Part shown: in pieces, positions 27,087-35,872 of the stretch
How positions within the stretch are numbered: the stretch's first letter is position 1
Layout: each line of letters starts with the position of its first letter
Origin: Acetobacterium wieringae
Lineage (GTDB): Bacteria; Bacillota; Clostridia; Eubacteriales; Eubacteriaceae
Assembly (NCBI RefSeq): GCF_026646375.1
Contig: NZ_JAIPPU010000005.1
Span: 124,001-188,000 of the forward strand
DNA length: 64,000 nt
Direction of reading: 5' to 3'
Notes under the pieces: model-generated
What the model saw: the letters and a program-made list of their open reading frames with translations, nothing else
Told to the model about the DNA's origin: nothing
Databases searched by the model: none
Position numbers and translations under genes: made by a program

Positions 27087-30000
27087 TTAACCAATTGACT
27101 CAAGATTTCCTTCCATTTCCAGATATATTTTCTTGAGCTTTTCAACACTTTCTTCAGACGCATGCCACATCCCCCGTTGATTGGCTTCCAGCAATCGTTC
27201 CGCCACATTCTGGAGCGCCCAGGGGTTGACTTCGCGCATCCAATCAGCAGTTTCCTGATCAAAAGCGTAACGGTTGGCGATGGCCTCATACATCCAGTCA
27301 TCAATGACGTTGGTGGTGGCATCCCAGCCAAAAGTAATATCCATCATGGCGGAAATCTGTTTGGCCCCCCGGTAACCATGGTTTTTTAAACCCTCGATCC
27401 ATTTGGGATTATTAACCCGGGTTCGCATCACCCGGGAGGCTTCTTCATGGAGGCTCAGGGTTTCGATATGATCGGTGTCCGAGGTGCTGGGCACATAGGC
27501 CGGTTTCTGGGAGCCGCTGTGGGTGGTGATGGCGGCCACCATGCCGCCAAAATAATTATAAAAGTCATCGCTGTCGAGCATGTCAAATTCCCGGGTGGAT
27601 TCATTCTTGACGGCCACATTGATCTTGCTGAAACGCCGGGTGAAGACCTCGGGCATTTTTTCACCATGGACATCCTTGCCATAGACATGGCAGCCCCAGG
27701 TGGTATAGACAGTGCCCAGATCGGTGACATCATTCCACTTCTGACTTTCCACGACATTTTTAGTGCCGGCCCCATAGGCTCCCGGCGGATCGCCGAAAAC
27801 CCGCAATAAGGACTGACGCTCGGCCTGTTCCAGCGCGATCCCCTGTGCCACCAGTTCCGCCACTTCTGCCCTGACATGTTTCCTGATATAGTTCATCTCA
27901 TCGGGCTCATCCAAGGCGGCAACCAGATTCACCGCATCTTCCACCCGTTCGATCAGATTGGGAAAAGCATCCCGAAATAAACCGGTAATCCGCAGCGTTA
28001 CATCAATTCTCGGTCGTCCCAATTCTTCCATAGGGATGGCTTCAACCCCAATGACCCGATCAGTGTTCCCCAGCCAGACTGGCCGGGTTCCGAGCAGATA
28101 AAAGGTCTCGGAAATGTCATCCCCATAGGTTCGCATCGATTCGGTGGCATAAACCAGCATCGAGACACTTTCCGGATATTTCCCTTCATCCTTTTGATAC
28201 CGCTGTATCAGCTGATCTCCCAATATCTGCCCGATTTCCCAGGACGGCCGGGACGGCATGGCACCGGGATCGACGGAATAGAAGTTTCTACCGGTAGGCA
28301 GAATCCCGGCGTTTCCCCGGGTCGGTGCCCCGGATGGACCCGGGGGAATAAATTTTCCGTGAATGCCATCGATAAAATGATCCATTTCATCGGTAATTTG
28401 CATCACCCGTGGCTTCACAAAGGTGCAGACATAATCCAATGTCTCTTTCAATCGTTTTGTCGGGTTACTGTCGTTAATTTTAAATGTGTCGATAATAGCT
28501 GCAACGGCTTTGGGATCGTAGTCCAGTTTTTCCAGTTCCAGAAAAATATCACGACCAATTTCATCCGCTTCAGTCAGCAAAATCCCATAGGATTTTCCAT
28601 CACCGGTGGCTTTGTCCGGTTCTGCCAGTAAGGCTTCATGATCCAGTCCCAGCAAATCACAAACTCCATCCCGCAATGAAGGAATATTGCCGTTTCGGTT
28701 TCTGACCAGCATTTTCAGCATATTTCTGAATTTATCTTCTTGGGGAACCCTCCCGAAAATATGAAAGCCGTCATAGATATCACAAGCCTGAACGTTGGTG
28801 ACCCATGAGTGAAATTCATGGATACAGCTATCAATATCCGTTTCCATTTGTTCAATGGTGATACCAATATCATCATGGAGGTTCATCTTAATGGCCAGTT
28901 CCTTGATTTCCTGCTGAATAATTGGCAGCTTTTTCGGATCAGCACTTTGAATGTGATAATACTGTTTCATCAGCTCATCCATCTCGGCCAGTTCATCGTA
29001 AACCCCGGCTTCAAACATCGAGGGCACCATATAATCCAGAAGGGTGGCATAGGTTCGTCGTTTGGCCTGGGTGCCTTCACCGGGAGCATTAATAATATAG
29101 GAGTAGAGATGTGGGATGGTGCCAATGCAGATATCACTGTAACAATTTTTAGACAGCCCCACTTCTTTCCCCGGCAGCCATTCAATGGTACCATGGGTGC
29201 CCACATGAATAATCACATCGGCCTCAAAAATCTTTTCGACCCAATTATAAAATCCGATGTACTGATGGGGACAGGGGATGTCAGTGCTGTGATACATCTC
29301 TTCCGCCTTGTCTTCAAAGGCCCGGGGCGGCTGCAGGCCAATAAAAACATTGCCATTGAGAATACCGGGCACCAGCAACTGATTGTTGACCGCCATAAAA
29401 TCACCCACCGGTTCATCCCAGTATTTCACCAGATTTTCTTGAATCCGGGGAATAAACTGATCAAACCACTGCTGATACTGTGCTTTTTTAACCGTGTCGA
29501 TACTTTTTTCAAGCATCGTTTCGGGTGAGGACCACCGGCCATCGTTGGTCAGCCCTTCGGTGATGCGTACGATGATCTCCTGTCCATCGACAAAATGATA
29601 GGCGGTCTGAATCCCGCAGACCTCCAGAGCATTCATCATCTCAAAAACCGAGACCGGGGTATCCAGTCCGGCGGCGCCGCCGATATTATCATTTCGCGGC
29701 GGATTATTGTGCAGAATGATAGCCACTTTTTTATCGGCATTGGCTTTATGACGGAGTCTCGCCCAATTATGTGCCAGCGTGACGATCCGGCTGACCCGCT
29801 CGGCAATGGGTTGGGAAACCCGTTTCGAACCAAGCGGTGTCTCCTCGTTTTCGGTAGTGGCAAAAGGATAGGCGATCACCTGTCCGTCAAATTCCGGCTG
29901 AAAAACGCAAAAACTCAAGGATAAGGTATCCAAGCCCCGGACCGATTCATCCCAGTCAGCAAAAGACTGCAGCGTCGTCATGGATTGTAAAACCGGCACC

Positions 30001-30836
30001 TTGAACAGTTCAAAGATGCTGGTTTCCTTTGGTTTTGAGCCATCACCAGGGTCCGACAGAATCGTCAGACTGAACGCCGTAGTATTGATGATGGCTTCGA
30101 CAATCACCTGCCCATCCTTAATCATGCAGCGTTCCAGGACATTGCGAATCCCTTCGCAGCCAAGATCCATGTCCGGCTGCATGTCTGAATAGACGCACAG
30201 AGGATTGGCCCCCTGGTGTCTGATTTCCCGAATCAGGGCGTCAATGTGCACCAGATTGTTTTTCTGCATCAGCATCACATTGATGATAATCCCGATGGTG
30301 TGTTTCCCATTGGTTCGCAAGGCTTCCAGATAGGCGCTCTCATCGGTTGTATCCTGATCAGGATCATAGATGCCGCTCCACTGTGGCAGCACCGGTCCCG
30401 CAATTGGGTACCTGGTGCCACAGAATTGATTGGCAATCCATTTGATCAGATTCTCAAAATTATCGACACTGGTGGATTTGAAATATTTGTAAATGGTTCT
30501 GAAATCTTCCGGCATGATTCGACAATCCGGAAAGACTTCGCCGACCTCCTCTTCAATGGTAGTATTGATAAAAAAAGGTTTTTTCTGTTTAAAAGTTTCA
30601 AAATACGGATAAAAGGGTTTGAAAAATGACAGCGACCCATGGATATTAATAAAGATGAAATCCGCCTTTTCGGTGGCTGTCACACAAGTCTCATAAACCG
30701 CTTTTTCCTCAAGCGCCGCGGTATTAAACAGCTCCAGACAAAACTTTCCGGGATACTGTTTTTCAAGGTTGACCAGAGCCTCCTTAAAGGTTAAGAAAGG
30801 CTCCATTGGGGTCATAATAACAACAAGCTTCAACAC
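27087..30836 (-). CDS. CobN/ChlH-type tetrapyrrole metal-chelatase large subunit (second copy, module B)
   Basis: 1249 residues from GTG 30836, with GGAGG (30845-30849, minus strand) eight bases upstream. Class I chelatase large-subunit motifs: IHVGTHGTIEWLPGKEVGLS at about residue 543, PGEGTQAKRRTYATLLDYM, IGLQPPRAFEDKAEEMYHST, and the C-terminal NPKWIEGLKNHGYRGAKQISAMMDITFGWDATT, FLLEANQRGMW-like end. It is directly followed by its ChlD- and ChlI-like partners, making a complete H-D-I chelatase set. It sits downstream of a corrinoid-type importer and CbiZ under a cobalamin riboswitch. Cobalt insertion, or removal, on an imported corrinoid or precursor is a working inference. Confidence 0.9.
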   Translation of the reverse strand: MLKLVVIMTPMEPFLTFKEALVNLEKQYPGKFCLELFNTAALEEKAVYETCVTATEKADFIFINIHGSLSFFKPFYPYFETFKQKKPFFINTTIEEEVGEVFPDCRIMPEDFRTIYKYFKSTSVDNFENLIKWIANQFCGTRYPIAGPVLPQWSGIYDPDQDTTDESAYLEALRTNGKHTIGIIINVMLMQKNNLVHIDALIREIRHQGANPLCVYSDMQPDMDLGCEGIRNVLERCMIKDGQVIVEAIINTTAFSLTILSDPGDGSKPKETSIFELFKVPVLQSMTTLQSFADWDESVRGLDTLSLSFCVFQPEFDGQVIAYPFATTENEETPLGSKRVSQPIAERVSRIVTLAHNWARLRHKANADKKVAIILHNNPPRNDNIGGAAGLDTPVSVFEMMNALEVCGIQTAYHFVDGQEIIVRITEGLTNDGRWSSPETMLEKSIDTVKKAQYQQWFDQFIPRIQENLVKYWDEPVGDFMAVNNQLLVPGILNGNVFIGLQPPRAFEDKAEEMYHSTDIPCPHQYIGFYNWVEKIFEADVIIHVGTHGTIEWLPGKEVGLSKNCYSDICIGTIPHLYSYIINAPGEGTQAKRRTYATLLDYMVPSMFEAGVYDELAEMDELMKQYYHIQSADPKKLPIIQQEIKELAIKMNLHDDIGITIEQMETDIDSCIHEFHSWVTNVQACDIYDGFHIFGRVPQEDKFRNMLKMLVRNRNGNIPSLRDGVCDLLGLDHEALLAEPDKATGDGKSYGILLTEADEIGRDIFLELEKLDYDPKAVAAIIDTFKINDSNPTKRLKETLDYVCTFVKPRVMQITDEMDHFIDGIHGKFIPPGPSGAPTRGNAGILPTGRNFYSVDPGAMPSRPSWEIGQILGDQLIQRYQKDEGKYPESVSMLVYATESMRTYGDDISETFYLLGTRPVWLGNTDRVIGVEAIPMEELGRPRIDVTLRITGLFRDAFPNLIERVEDAVNLVAALDEPDEMNYIRKHVRAEVAELVAQGIALEQAERQSLLRVFGDPPGAYGAGTKNVVESQKWNDVTDLGTVYTTWGCHVYGKDVHGEKMPEVFTRRFSKINVAVKNESTREFDMLDSDDFYNYFGGMVAAITTHSGSQKPAYVPSTSDTDHIETLSLHEEASRVMRTRVNNPKWIEGLKNHGYRGAKQISAMMDITFGWDATTNVIDDWMYEAIANRYAFDQETADWMREVNPWALQNVAERLLEANQRGMWHASEESVEKLKKIYLEMEGNLESIG

Positions 30837-30850
30837 TTAATTTTCCTCCA

Positions 30851-32029
30851 TTAGTTAGCCACCGCTGGCATCAGTCGGAAGTGTTTAAATTGATAATCCG
30901 GATACAATTCCGGGTGGAAGATTGCGGCTAACTCAATATATTTCTGATCGATGGTATTGTAGGTACTCCAAAAATTATCGGTAATTTGCCACACCTTACC
31001 ACTGGTAAGAACTGGGAGATCCTTTAAAATAGGAGCCTGATCGGTGATTGACTTAATATCCGGTCCGTATTTAGGCATCCCGCTGTTAATAAAAATATCG
31101 GCACCGGATAATCGACTGTACAATTCTTCCACGCTGATACTGGTCACTCCATCCTGTCCAACTCCGATATCTTCGAATAAGTATTCCGCCCCGGCATCAC
31201 GCACCATTTGTGCGGCCTTGGAACCAGAATTTGATACATATACTTTTCCCATTGAAATAATCCCCCAGCCAACTTTCGGTTTTTCAGCGTTTGCCACCTT
31301 TGTTTTCATGGCATCAACATTTTTCATAGCGGTATCAAAGTATGCGGTTGCTTCTTTTTCCAGATTATAAAAAGCAGCGTAGTATTTAATCCATTCCATG
31401 GTGCCCCGGTAGTCTGTCTCGGTGCTGGATGCATCATACAAATAAGGGATATTGTTCTGGGTGAGCATGTCCATCAGTTTTTGCTGTTCGGTTCCCATCC
31501 CGGTGCTGGTAAAAACAATCTTCGGATCAAGGGATTGAATAATTTCATAATCATAGGTGGTACTGGTGGTGGAGTTGGAACCAATGTCTTTGATCTGTCC
31601 ACTTAGCATCCGATTCTTCATGGCATCGAAATCCCAGTCTTCAGCTTTTTGTCTGACCCCAACAATGCTGTCAAACAATTTATCATCATCAAAAGCCCGT
31701 AAAAATCCAACCTGAGTGGTGCTGGTGTAAATCGCTTTATCAATGGGAATCGTAATCGATGGTAAATCCTTGTATTCTGCGGGTGCTGTCTGACCTTTTT
31801 GCAGCAGCAGCATTTTTTTGCCTTCGCCATCGGTGACGATTTTCATATTGTCCTTTAGGTACTGGATATTAAAGTTTTTTGCATATTCCAATTTTATGTT
31901 GTTGCCATCCTCACTCTTATAGCCGGCGTCCGCCGAGCTACCGCATCCTGTCAGCCCAGCCATCCCTGAAACCAACAGGGTCACAATCATGGCCAGTACC
32001 ATTGAACGTTTAAACCAAAACTTCTTCAT
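30851..32029 (-). CDS. Lipoprotein substrate-binding protein, BtuF/FecB-type (module B importer)
   Basis: 392 residues; ATG 32029 follows AGAGGAGAAAAGC. The N-terminal signal peptide ends in a lipobox LTGC (Cys ~29) for anchoring outside the membrane. The class III periplasmic-binding fold follows (QKAEDWDFDAMKNRM, IKDIGSNSTTSTTYDYEIIQ, SLDPKIVFTSTGMG, KPKVGWGIISMGKVYVSNSG), as in BtuF and siderophore/haem-binding proteins. With the BtuC-like permease and BtuD-like ATPase of the same operon it should form one importer; CbiZ beside it and the B12 riboswitch argue for a corrinoid ligand. Confidence 0.85.
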   Translation of the reverse strand: MKKFWFKRSMVLAMIVTLLVSGMAGLTGCGSSADAGYKSEDGNNIKLEYAKNFNIQYLKDNMKIVTDGEGKKMLLLQKGQTAPAEYKDLPSITIPIDKAIYTSTTQVGFLRAFDDDKLFDSIVGVRQKAEDWDFDAMKNRMLSGQIKDIGSNSTTSTTYDYEIIQSLDPKIVFTSTGMGTEQQKLMDMLTQNNIPYLYDASSTETDYRGTMEWIKYYAAFYNLEKEATAYFDTAMKNVDAMKTKVANAEKPKVGWGIISMGKVYVSNSGSKAAQMVRDAGAEYLFEDIGVGQDGVTSISVEELYSRLSGADIFINSGMPKYGPDIKSITDQAPILKDLPVLTSGKVWQITDNFWSTYNTIDQKYIELAAIFHPELYPDYQFKHFRLMPAVAN

Positions 32030-32055
32030 CTTGCTTTTCTCCTCTAATTCTCTTT

Positions 32056-33171
32056 TTAATTTATTTCATTTGTAACGGCAGCCATCGCGGTTGTCGTTAC
32101 AAACGAATCCAACATTACTTTGATGCACGCATCTTTATTGATTGCGTCCACCGCCTGCCATTCCAGATCGGTTTCAATCTGATTTGACAGATTATTTAAA
32201 ACCGCTTTACCGGCAATACTGACTTCCTCAATGGTTAAAAGACCCCAGGACAATTGATCTAATAAGTGCACATAAAGTGACGTTAATGTCACCAGTTCAT
32301 CTTGACAATCCCATGTGTGAATCACATTAATAAAATCCGGCATGGATTTTTTATCATCCACAGTCAGCTCCCCATATTTATCAGCATAAGTGCTCTCGTT
32401 AATCCCATATCTTTTTAATCGTGCCAGTATGCTGTGCTGGCTTTTCTGTGTAAGCCCCATGTGTTTCGCTAACGACTCCGTAACGGTTGACATCACCAAT
32501 CTCCCGATTAATTCCCCGAGTTTGCCATGTTTTCCGGCATAGGTCAGGGTATTTTCCGATTCAGAATTGGAAATAATCATGACATTATCCGTCCCGGACC
32601 CGGTGGCGATTCCCGAAGAATTCAGACTTCCTGCCAGCAATTCCTGACAGGCGGCGGTCTTTGCCTCGGTGGCGGTCACCATCGCCCGGGCCATGCACCC
32701 CGGGGTCATATTGCCACTGACAAAAACCATGATATTAATGGTACCCGGTCTCAGACTCACACTTTGTCCGTTTTTCTCATAACTGGTGGCTTTCTCCCCA
32801 ACCCGCCCTCCATTAACTTCCAGACTGGCGGTTGAGATGGCCGACACCGTCAATTCGTCATAGGTTTCACTCTTCATGACCGCACTGTCCATAGAGACAA
32901 TGGTTGCCATATAGGCGACAGTCTCACTATTTAGTCCCAGTTCTTCATTGATAAACCGTTTGATTTCCTCTTCCTGGCCAGGCTGACAATAGAGACAGGG
33001 TTTTCCCGGACCGGGGTTCACATCCCGATTAAAGATGGCGGTGAGATTTTCCTGATACCCGCCATTTTCCATGGCGGTACTCATCACTTTGCGTTTTCCC
33101 TCAAAAGGGACAACCAGGCAACGATTATACCGATGCGCCTGATCCCCGGTTGCTGTTTTTCCGATCATCAT
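32056..33171 (-). CDS. cbiZ: Adenosylcobinamide amidohydrolase CbiZ
   Basis: 371 residues, ATG 33171 overlapping the ATPase stop. The CbiZ core is clear at ~135-215: SLRPGTINIMVFVSGNMTPG, then ARAMVTATEAKTAACQELLA and SGIATGSGTDNVMIISNSE. CbiZ hydrolyses adenosylcobinamide/pseudo-cobalamin to adenosylcobyric acid, allowing salvage and remodelling of foreign corrinoids. The N-terminal segment includes LYCQPGQEEEI with two cysteines. Placed between importer ATPase and binding protein, so imported corrinoids are probably remodelled at once. It is the strongest functional anchor for the operon. Confidence 0.85.
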   Translation of the reverse strand: MMIGKTATGDQAHRYNRCLVVPFEGKRKVMSTAMENGGYQENLTAIFNRDVNPGPGKPCLYCQPGQEEEIKRFINEELGLNSETVAYMATIVSMDSAVMKSETYDELTVSAISTASLEVNGGRVGEKATSYEKNGQSVSLRPGTINIMVFVSGNMTPGCMARAMVTATEAKTAACQELLAGSLNSSGIATGSGTDNVMIISNSESENTLTYAGKHGKLGELIGRLVMSTVTESLAKHMGLTQKSQHSILARLKRYGINESTYADKYGELTVDDKKSMPDFINVIHTWDCQDELVTLTSLYVHLLDQLSWGLLTIEEVSIAGKAVLNNLSNQIETDLEWQAVDAINKDACIKVMLDSFVTTTAMAAVTNEIN

Positions 33172-34385
33172 ATATAGCTCTCCCTATTAATTTTTCGTGG
33201 TATGAAACCCAGAATTTCGGCCGGATTTTTACAGCAATGAATACTGTTTGCCCACTCGCCATAGCGATTGTCCATGTCGTTTTGTTCCGTGAGGGAGAAC
33301 ACTGTTTTTCCCATTTTAACCGCTTCAATAATCAGATCCACGTTGGATTGATTATTCTTTCCCACCGGAAAACCGGTATCAATGACATAATGAACCTTTG
33401 CCATTTTTGCCGCAGCAACCTCGTGTTGAGCCAGGCTGATCTGACTGAAAGATCTTTCTTCAATCACATCACAACTCAAAGCTTTTGCCACATGCAGATC
33501 AATATCATTGCTATGCAGAACGCCACAGTACATGCCGTAACCGGCTCGGGAAACTGCTCGATACACCCCCGTTCCAGTTCCGTTTCCCCCAGTAATGAAT
33601 ACCTCGGGGAAGACCGGGGAAGAAAATTCCAGACTTCCCAGTAATTCATTGTACTTTGCGCCTTCAATATTGTAGAGTTTCTGAATAGTTCCTTCTTCTA
33701 TGATTTCTTCCGGTGTTCCCTGGGCTTTCACCTTTCCGTCCTCGATTAAGAGAATCTTCTGACATCCTTTAATCGCAATATCAATATCATGAAGCGACAA
33801 AATCACAGAAATGCCCTTTTCAAGACAGAGTTTTCTGAGAATACTGATGACCTCGACTTTGTGTTTAACATCCAGATGACTGGTGGGTTCATCGAGCACA
33901 ATCAGTTCCGGTTCCTGAACCAGAGCTCTGGCAATCATCACCTTCTGTTTTTCACCATCACTCAATTCAAAATAATATCGGTTTTTTAAATGAAGCGCAC
34001 CCACCAGTTGCAAAGCTTCTTCAACAATTATTTCATCGGTTTTTGATAGTTTTCCCATGATATTGGTATGTGGATAACGACCCATGGCGGCAATCTCAAA
34101 CACCGTCAGTAAACCCAGGGATACCTGTTCAGTGAGAACGATCGCCATTTTTTTTGCCAGATCCGCTTTTTTGATCTTGCTGATATCCACACCGTTTATT
34201 TCCACAACCCCATTCACCGGCGGCTGCAATCCGGTTAAGGTTCTCAATATGGTGGTTTTACCCGAACCATTCGGTCCCAGCAGACAAATCAGTTCCCCTT
34301 TTCCGGCGCTGATGTTCACCTGTTCAACCACTACTTTTCTTTCATAGCCAACATCTAAATTTTTACTGGTAATTATTTGACTCAT
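33168..34385 (-). CDS. btuD: BtuD-type importer ATPase with an extra C-terminal domain
   Basis: 405 residues; ATG 34385 overlaps the permease stop. Residues 1-~245 are a FecE/BtuD ATPase: Walker A LLGPNGSGKTT, signature LSDGEKQKVMIARAL, Walker B LIVLDEPTSHLD, H-loop LSLHDIDIA. The remaining ~155 residues form a separate domain (EVFITGGNGTGTGVYRAVSRAGYGMYCGVLHSND..., HYVIDTGFPVGKNNQSN) that looks Rossmann-like with a Gly-rich loop; similar tails occur in archaeal BtuD proteins, from memory. The extension could sense a ligand or couple uptake to CbiZ, whose gene overlaps at 33171. Confidence 0.85.
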   Translation of the reverse strand: MSQIITSKNLDVGYERKVVVEQVNISAGKGELICLLGPNGSGKTTILRTLTGLQPPVNGVVEINGVDISKIKKADLAKKMAIVLTEQVSLGLLTVFEIAAMGRYPHTNIMGKLSKTDEIIVEEALQLVGALHLKNRYYFELSDGEKQKVMIARALVQEPELIVLDEPTSHLDVKHKVEVISILRKLCLEKGISVILSLHDIDIAIKGCQKILLIEDGKVKAQGTPEEIIEEGTIQKLYNIEGAKYNELLGSLEFSSPVFPEVFITGGNGTGTGVYRAVSRAGYGMYCGVLHSNDIDLHVAKALSCDVIEERSFSQISLAQHEVAAAKMAKVHYVIDTGFPVGKNNQSNVDLIIEAVKMGKTVFSLTEQNDMDNRYGEWANSIHCCKNPAEILGFIPRKINRESYI

Positions 34386-35416
34386 AATTCATTTCCTTTC
34401 GTTTTTCTTAACAGCAGATAGACCACAATGGGTGCCCCGATTAATGCGGTGATCACACCAAGCGGCAGTTCGATCGGTGCCATTAACATTCTGGCACATA
34501 AATCACACACCCCGGTCATCAATGCTCCGGCCAGAATAACCCCAGGTATTAAGATCCGATTATCCGATGTGCCAAAGGTAATTCTGACAATATGGGGAAC
34601 TGCCAGCCCAACAAATGAAATGGGCCCGGCAAATGCCGTAATGGTTGCCGTTAAAATACTGGCAATGAGAATCACCACCATCCGAAAGGTTTTCATACTC
34701 AAACCCATTGAAATGGCATAGTTCTCCCCAAAAAGCATCGCATTCAACGGCTTGCTGAGAACATAGGCCAGGATAATAATTGGCACCCCAACGATGTACA
34801 AAAATTGTACCTGTGTCCAGGAAAATCCTGAGAAACTCCCCATGGACCACATCACAAAACTGTGCAGCTGCTCTTTATCCGCAAAGGCTGTGAGAATTCC
34901 GGTAATGGCATTGCAGATAAAACCGGCCATCATGCCGATAATCAACAGCGTTGTGATGCTCTTCACTTTTTTTGCAGCAATAACCACCGCAATCATCACT
35001 GCCATTGCCCCGGCAAAAGAACCGACAAACAAACCCATTGGCGTTATGGTACTAAAGCCAAATGTATAGCCTCCCAATAAGACCAGGCCGACGAAGAGAC
35101 TGGCACCGGATGAGATACCCAGAATATAGGGTTCTACTATGGGATTTCTAAAAAAAATCTGAAGCAGCAGCCCGGATACCGCCAGACAGGCGCCCCCCAT
35201 GATGGTTGCCAATACCCTGGGCAGACGAATGTTTAAAATAATCGGTCCATAGGTATTGTTGGCAACTTCCTGACCTGAGATTATTTTCAAAATGTCAGAA
35301 ATACTGATATTAATGGAACCGACACTGATACTGTAAAGCGATACCAGGATGATTGAAATAAATAAGATGATCAATAAAATTATTTGTCTGCTTTTACGTT
35401 TCTGACTTGTTTCCAT
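34382..35416 (-). CDS. btuC: BtuC/FecCD-family importer permease (module B)
   Basis: 344 residues with about ten hydrophobic segments and FecCD landmarks: LNIRLPRVLATIMGGACLAVSGLLLQIFFRNPIVEPYILGISSGAS, then FAGPISFVGLAVPHIVRITFG and LPLGVITALIGAPIVVYLL. It forms the membrane channel of the corrinoid/siderophore-type importer. First structural gene after the cobalamin riboswitch and its terminator. The ATG has a poor ribosome site of its own and directly follows the stop of an 11-codon leader frame that does have GGAGG. Confidence 0.9.
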   Translation of the reverse strand: METSQKRKSRQIILLIILFISIILVSLYSISVGSINISISDILKIISGQEVANNTYGPIILNIRLPRVLATIMGGACLAVSGLLLQIFFRNPIVEPYILGISSGASLFVGLVLLGGYTFGFSTITPMGLFVGSFAGAMAVMIAVVIAAKKVKSITTLLIIGMMAGFICNAITGILTAFADKEQLHSFVMWSMGSFSGFSWTQVQFLYIVGVPIIILAYVLSKPLNAMLFGENYAISMGLSMKTFRMVVILIASILTATITAFAGPISFVGLAVPHIVRITFGTSDNRILIPGVILAGALMTGVCDLCARMLMAPIELPLGVITALIGAPIVVYLLLRKTKGNEL

Positions 35417-35452
35417 TTAAACTAATCGATTCATAATCTTTTGACTGTTCAA
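35417..35452 (-). other. Possible 11-codon leader ORF coupled to btuC
   Basis: TTG at 35452, nine bases after GGAGG (35466-35462), reads MNSQKIMNRLV and stops at 35417, exactly before the btuC ATG. Translation of this leader could deliver ribosomes to btuC. Weak support: short and non-ATG. Confidence 0.3.
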
Positions 35453-35543
35453 TTATGAAGTCCTCCGTTCGAATATTATTTGAATTAAAAGATTTGTTTC
35501 AAATCTTCCCGCCATTCTGATTTTTTTAAATAATTTTTTACAT

Positions 35544-35579
35544 AAAAAAACCTCATTATCTCTGAACAAGATAATGAGG
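35544..35579 (-). terminator. Intrinsic terminator between riboswitch and btuC
   Basis: On the minus strand CCTCATTATC pairs perfectly with GATAATGAGG (ten pairs, nine-base loop), followed by seven Ts. It lies ~60 bases after the aptamer and before the structural genes, so it is the expression platform for premature termination. Confidence 0.9.
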
Positions 35580-35640
35580 CCGCAAAAAAGCATGCGCTTA
35601 AAAAACCTCCTCTATCGCTCGTAGAATCTGTGTTTGACAA

Positions 35641-35815
35641 AACAGGCAGGTCTCCTGGCTCAAGCGTCAACATTACCTTCTGCCTTCCCGTATTACTACA
35701 GTGGCATTCTTGAAGGAACTCGTCTCTTACAGTGGCGGGACCGCGTGGGATTTTCACCCATCTTCCCTTTTCACCGGCTCGTAATACAATGGATTACAGC
35801 CGACACCTGTTTTAT
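35641..35815 (-). promoter_or_regulatory. Cobalamin riboswitch leading module B
   Basis: Minus-strand reading shows all usual adenosylcobalamin aptamer blocks in order: ACAGGTGTCGGC, GCCGGTGAAAAGGGAA, GGTGAAAATCCCACGCGG, CCCGCCACTGTAA, AATGCCACTG, and the B12 box AGCCAGGAGACCTGCCTG (35661-35644). Binding of a cobalamin should favour the terminator at 35544-35579 and shut off the importer, CbiZ and chelatase genes. It begins ~55 bases after the stop of the upstream DMT-transporter gene. Confidence 0.96.
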
Positions 35816-35872
35816 TTATTTTTTTCAATTTAGTTTTCTATACTTTATGTTGTATCAACTACACCAAATCAT

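Noticed and set aside
30216-30629. Several 100+ codon plus-strand ORFs opposite the CobN-like genes
   Set aside because: All are shadows of very long, motif-rich minus-strand genes.
35485-35757. 90-codon minus ORF overlapping the cobalamin riboswitch
   Set aside because: It translates the aptamer and terminator, which are well supported as RNA elements.
35816-35872. Promoter for the second cobalamin riboswitch
   Set aside because: TTGATA and TATAGA are present on the minus strand but their spacing does not fit, so no promoter is annotated; readthrough from the cbi operon is possible.
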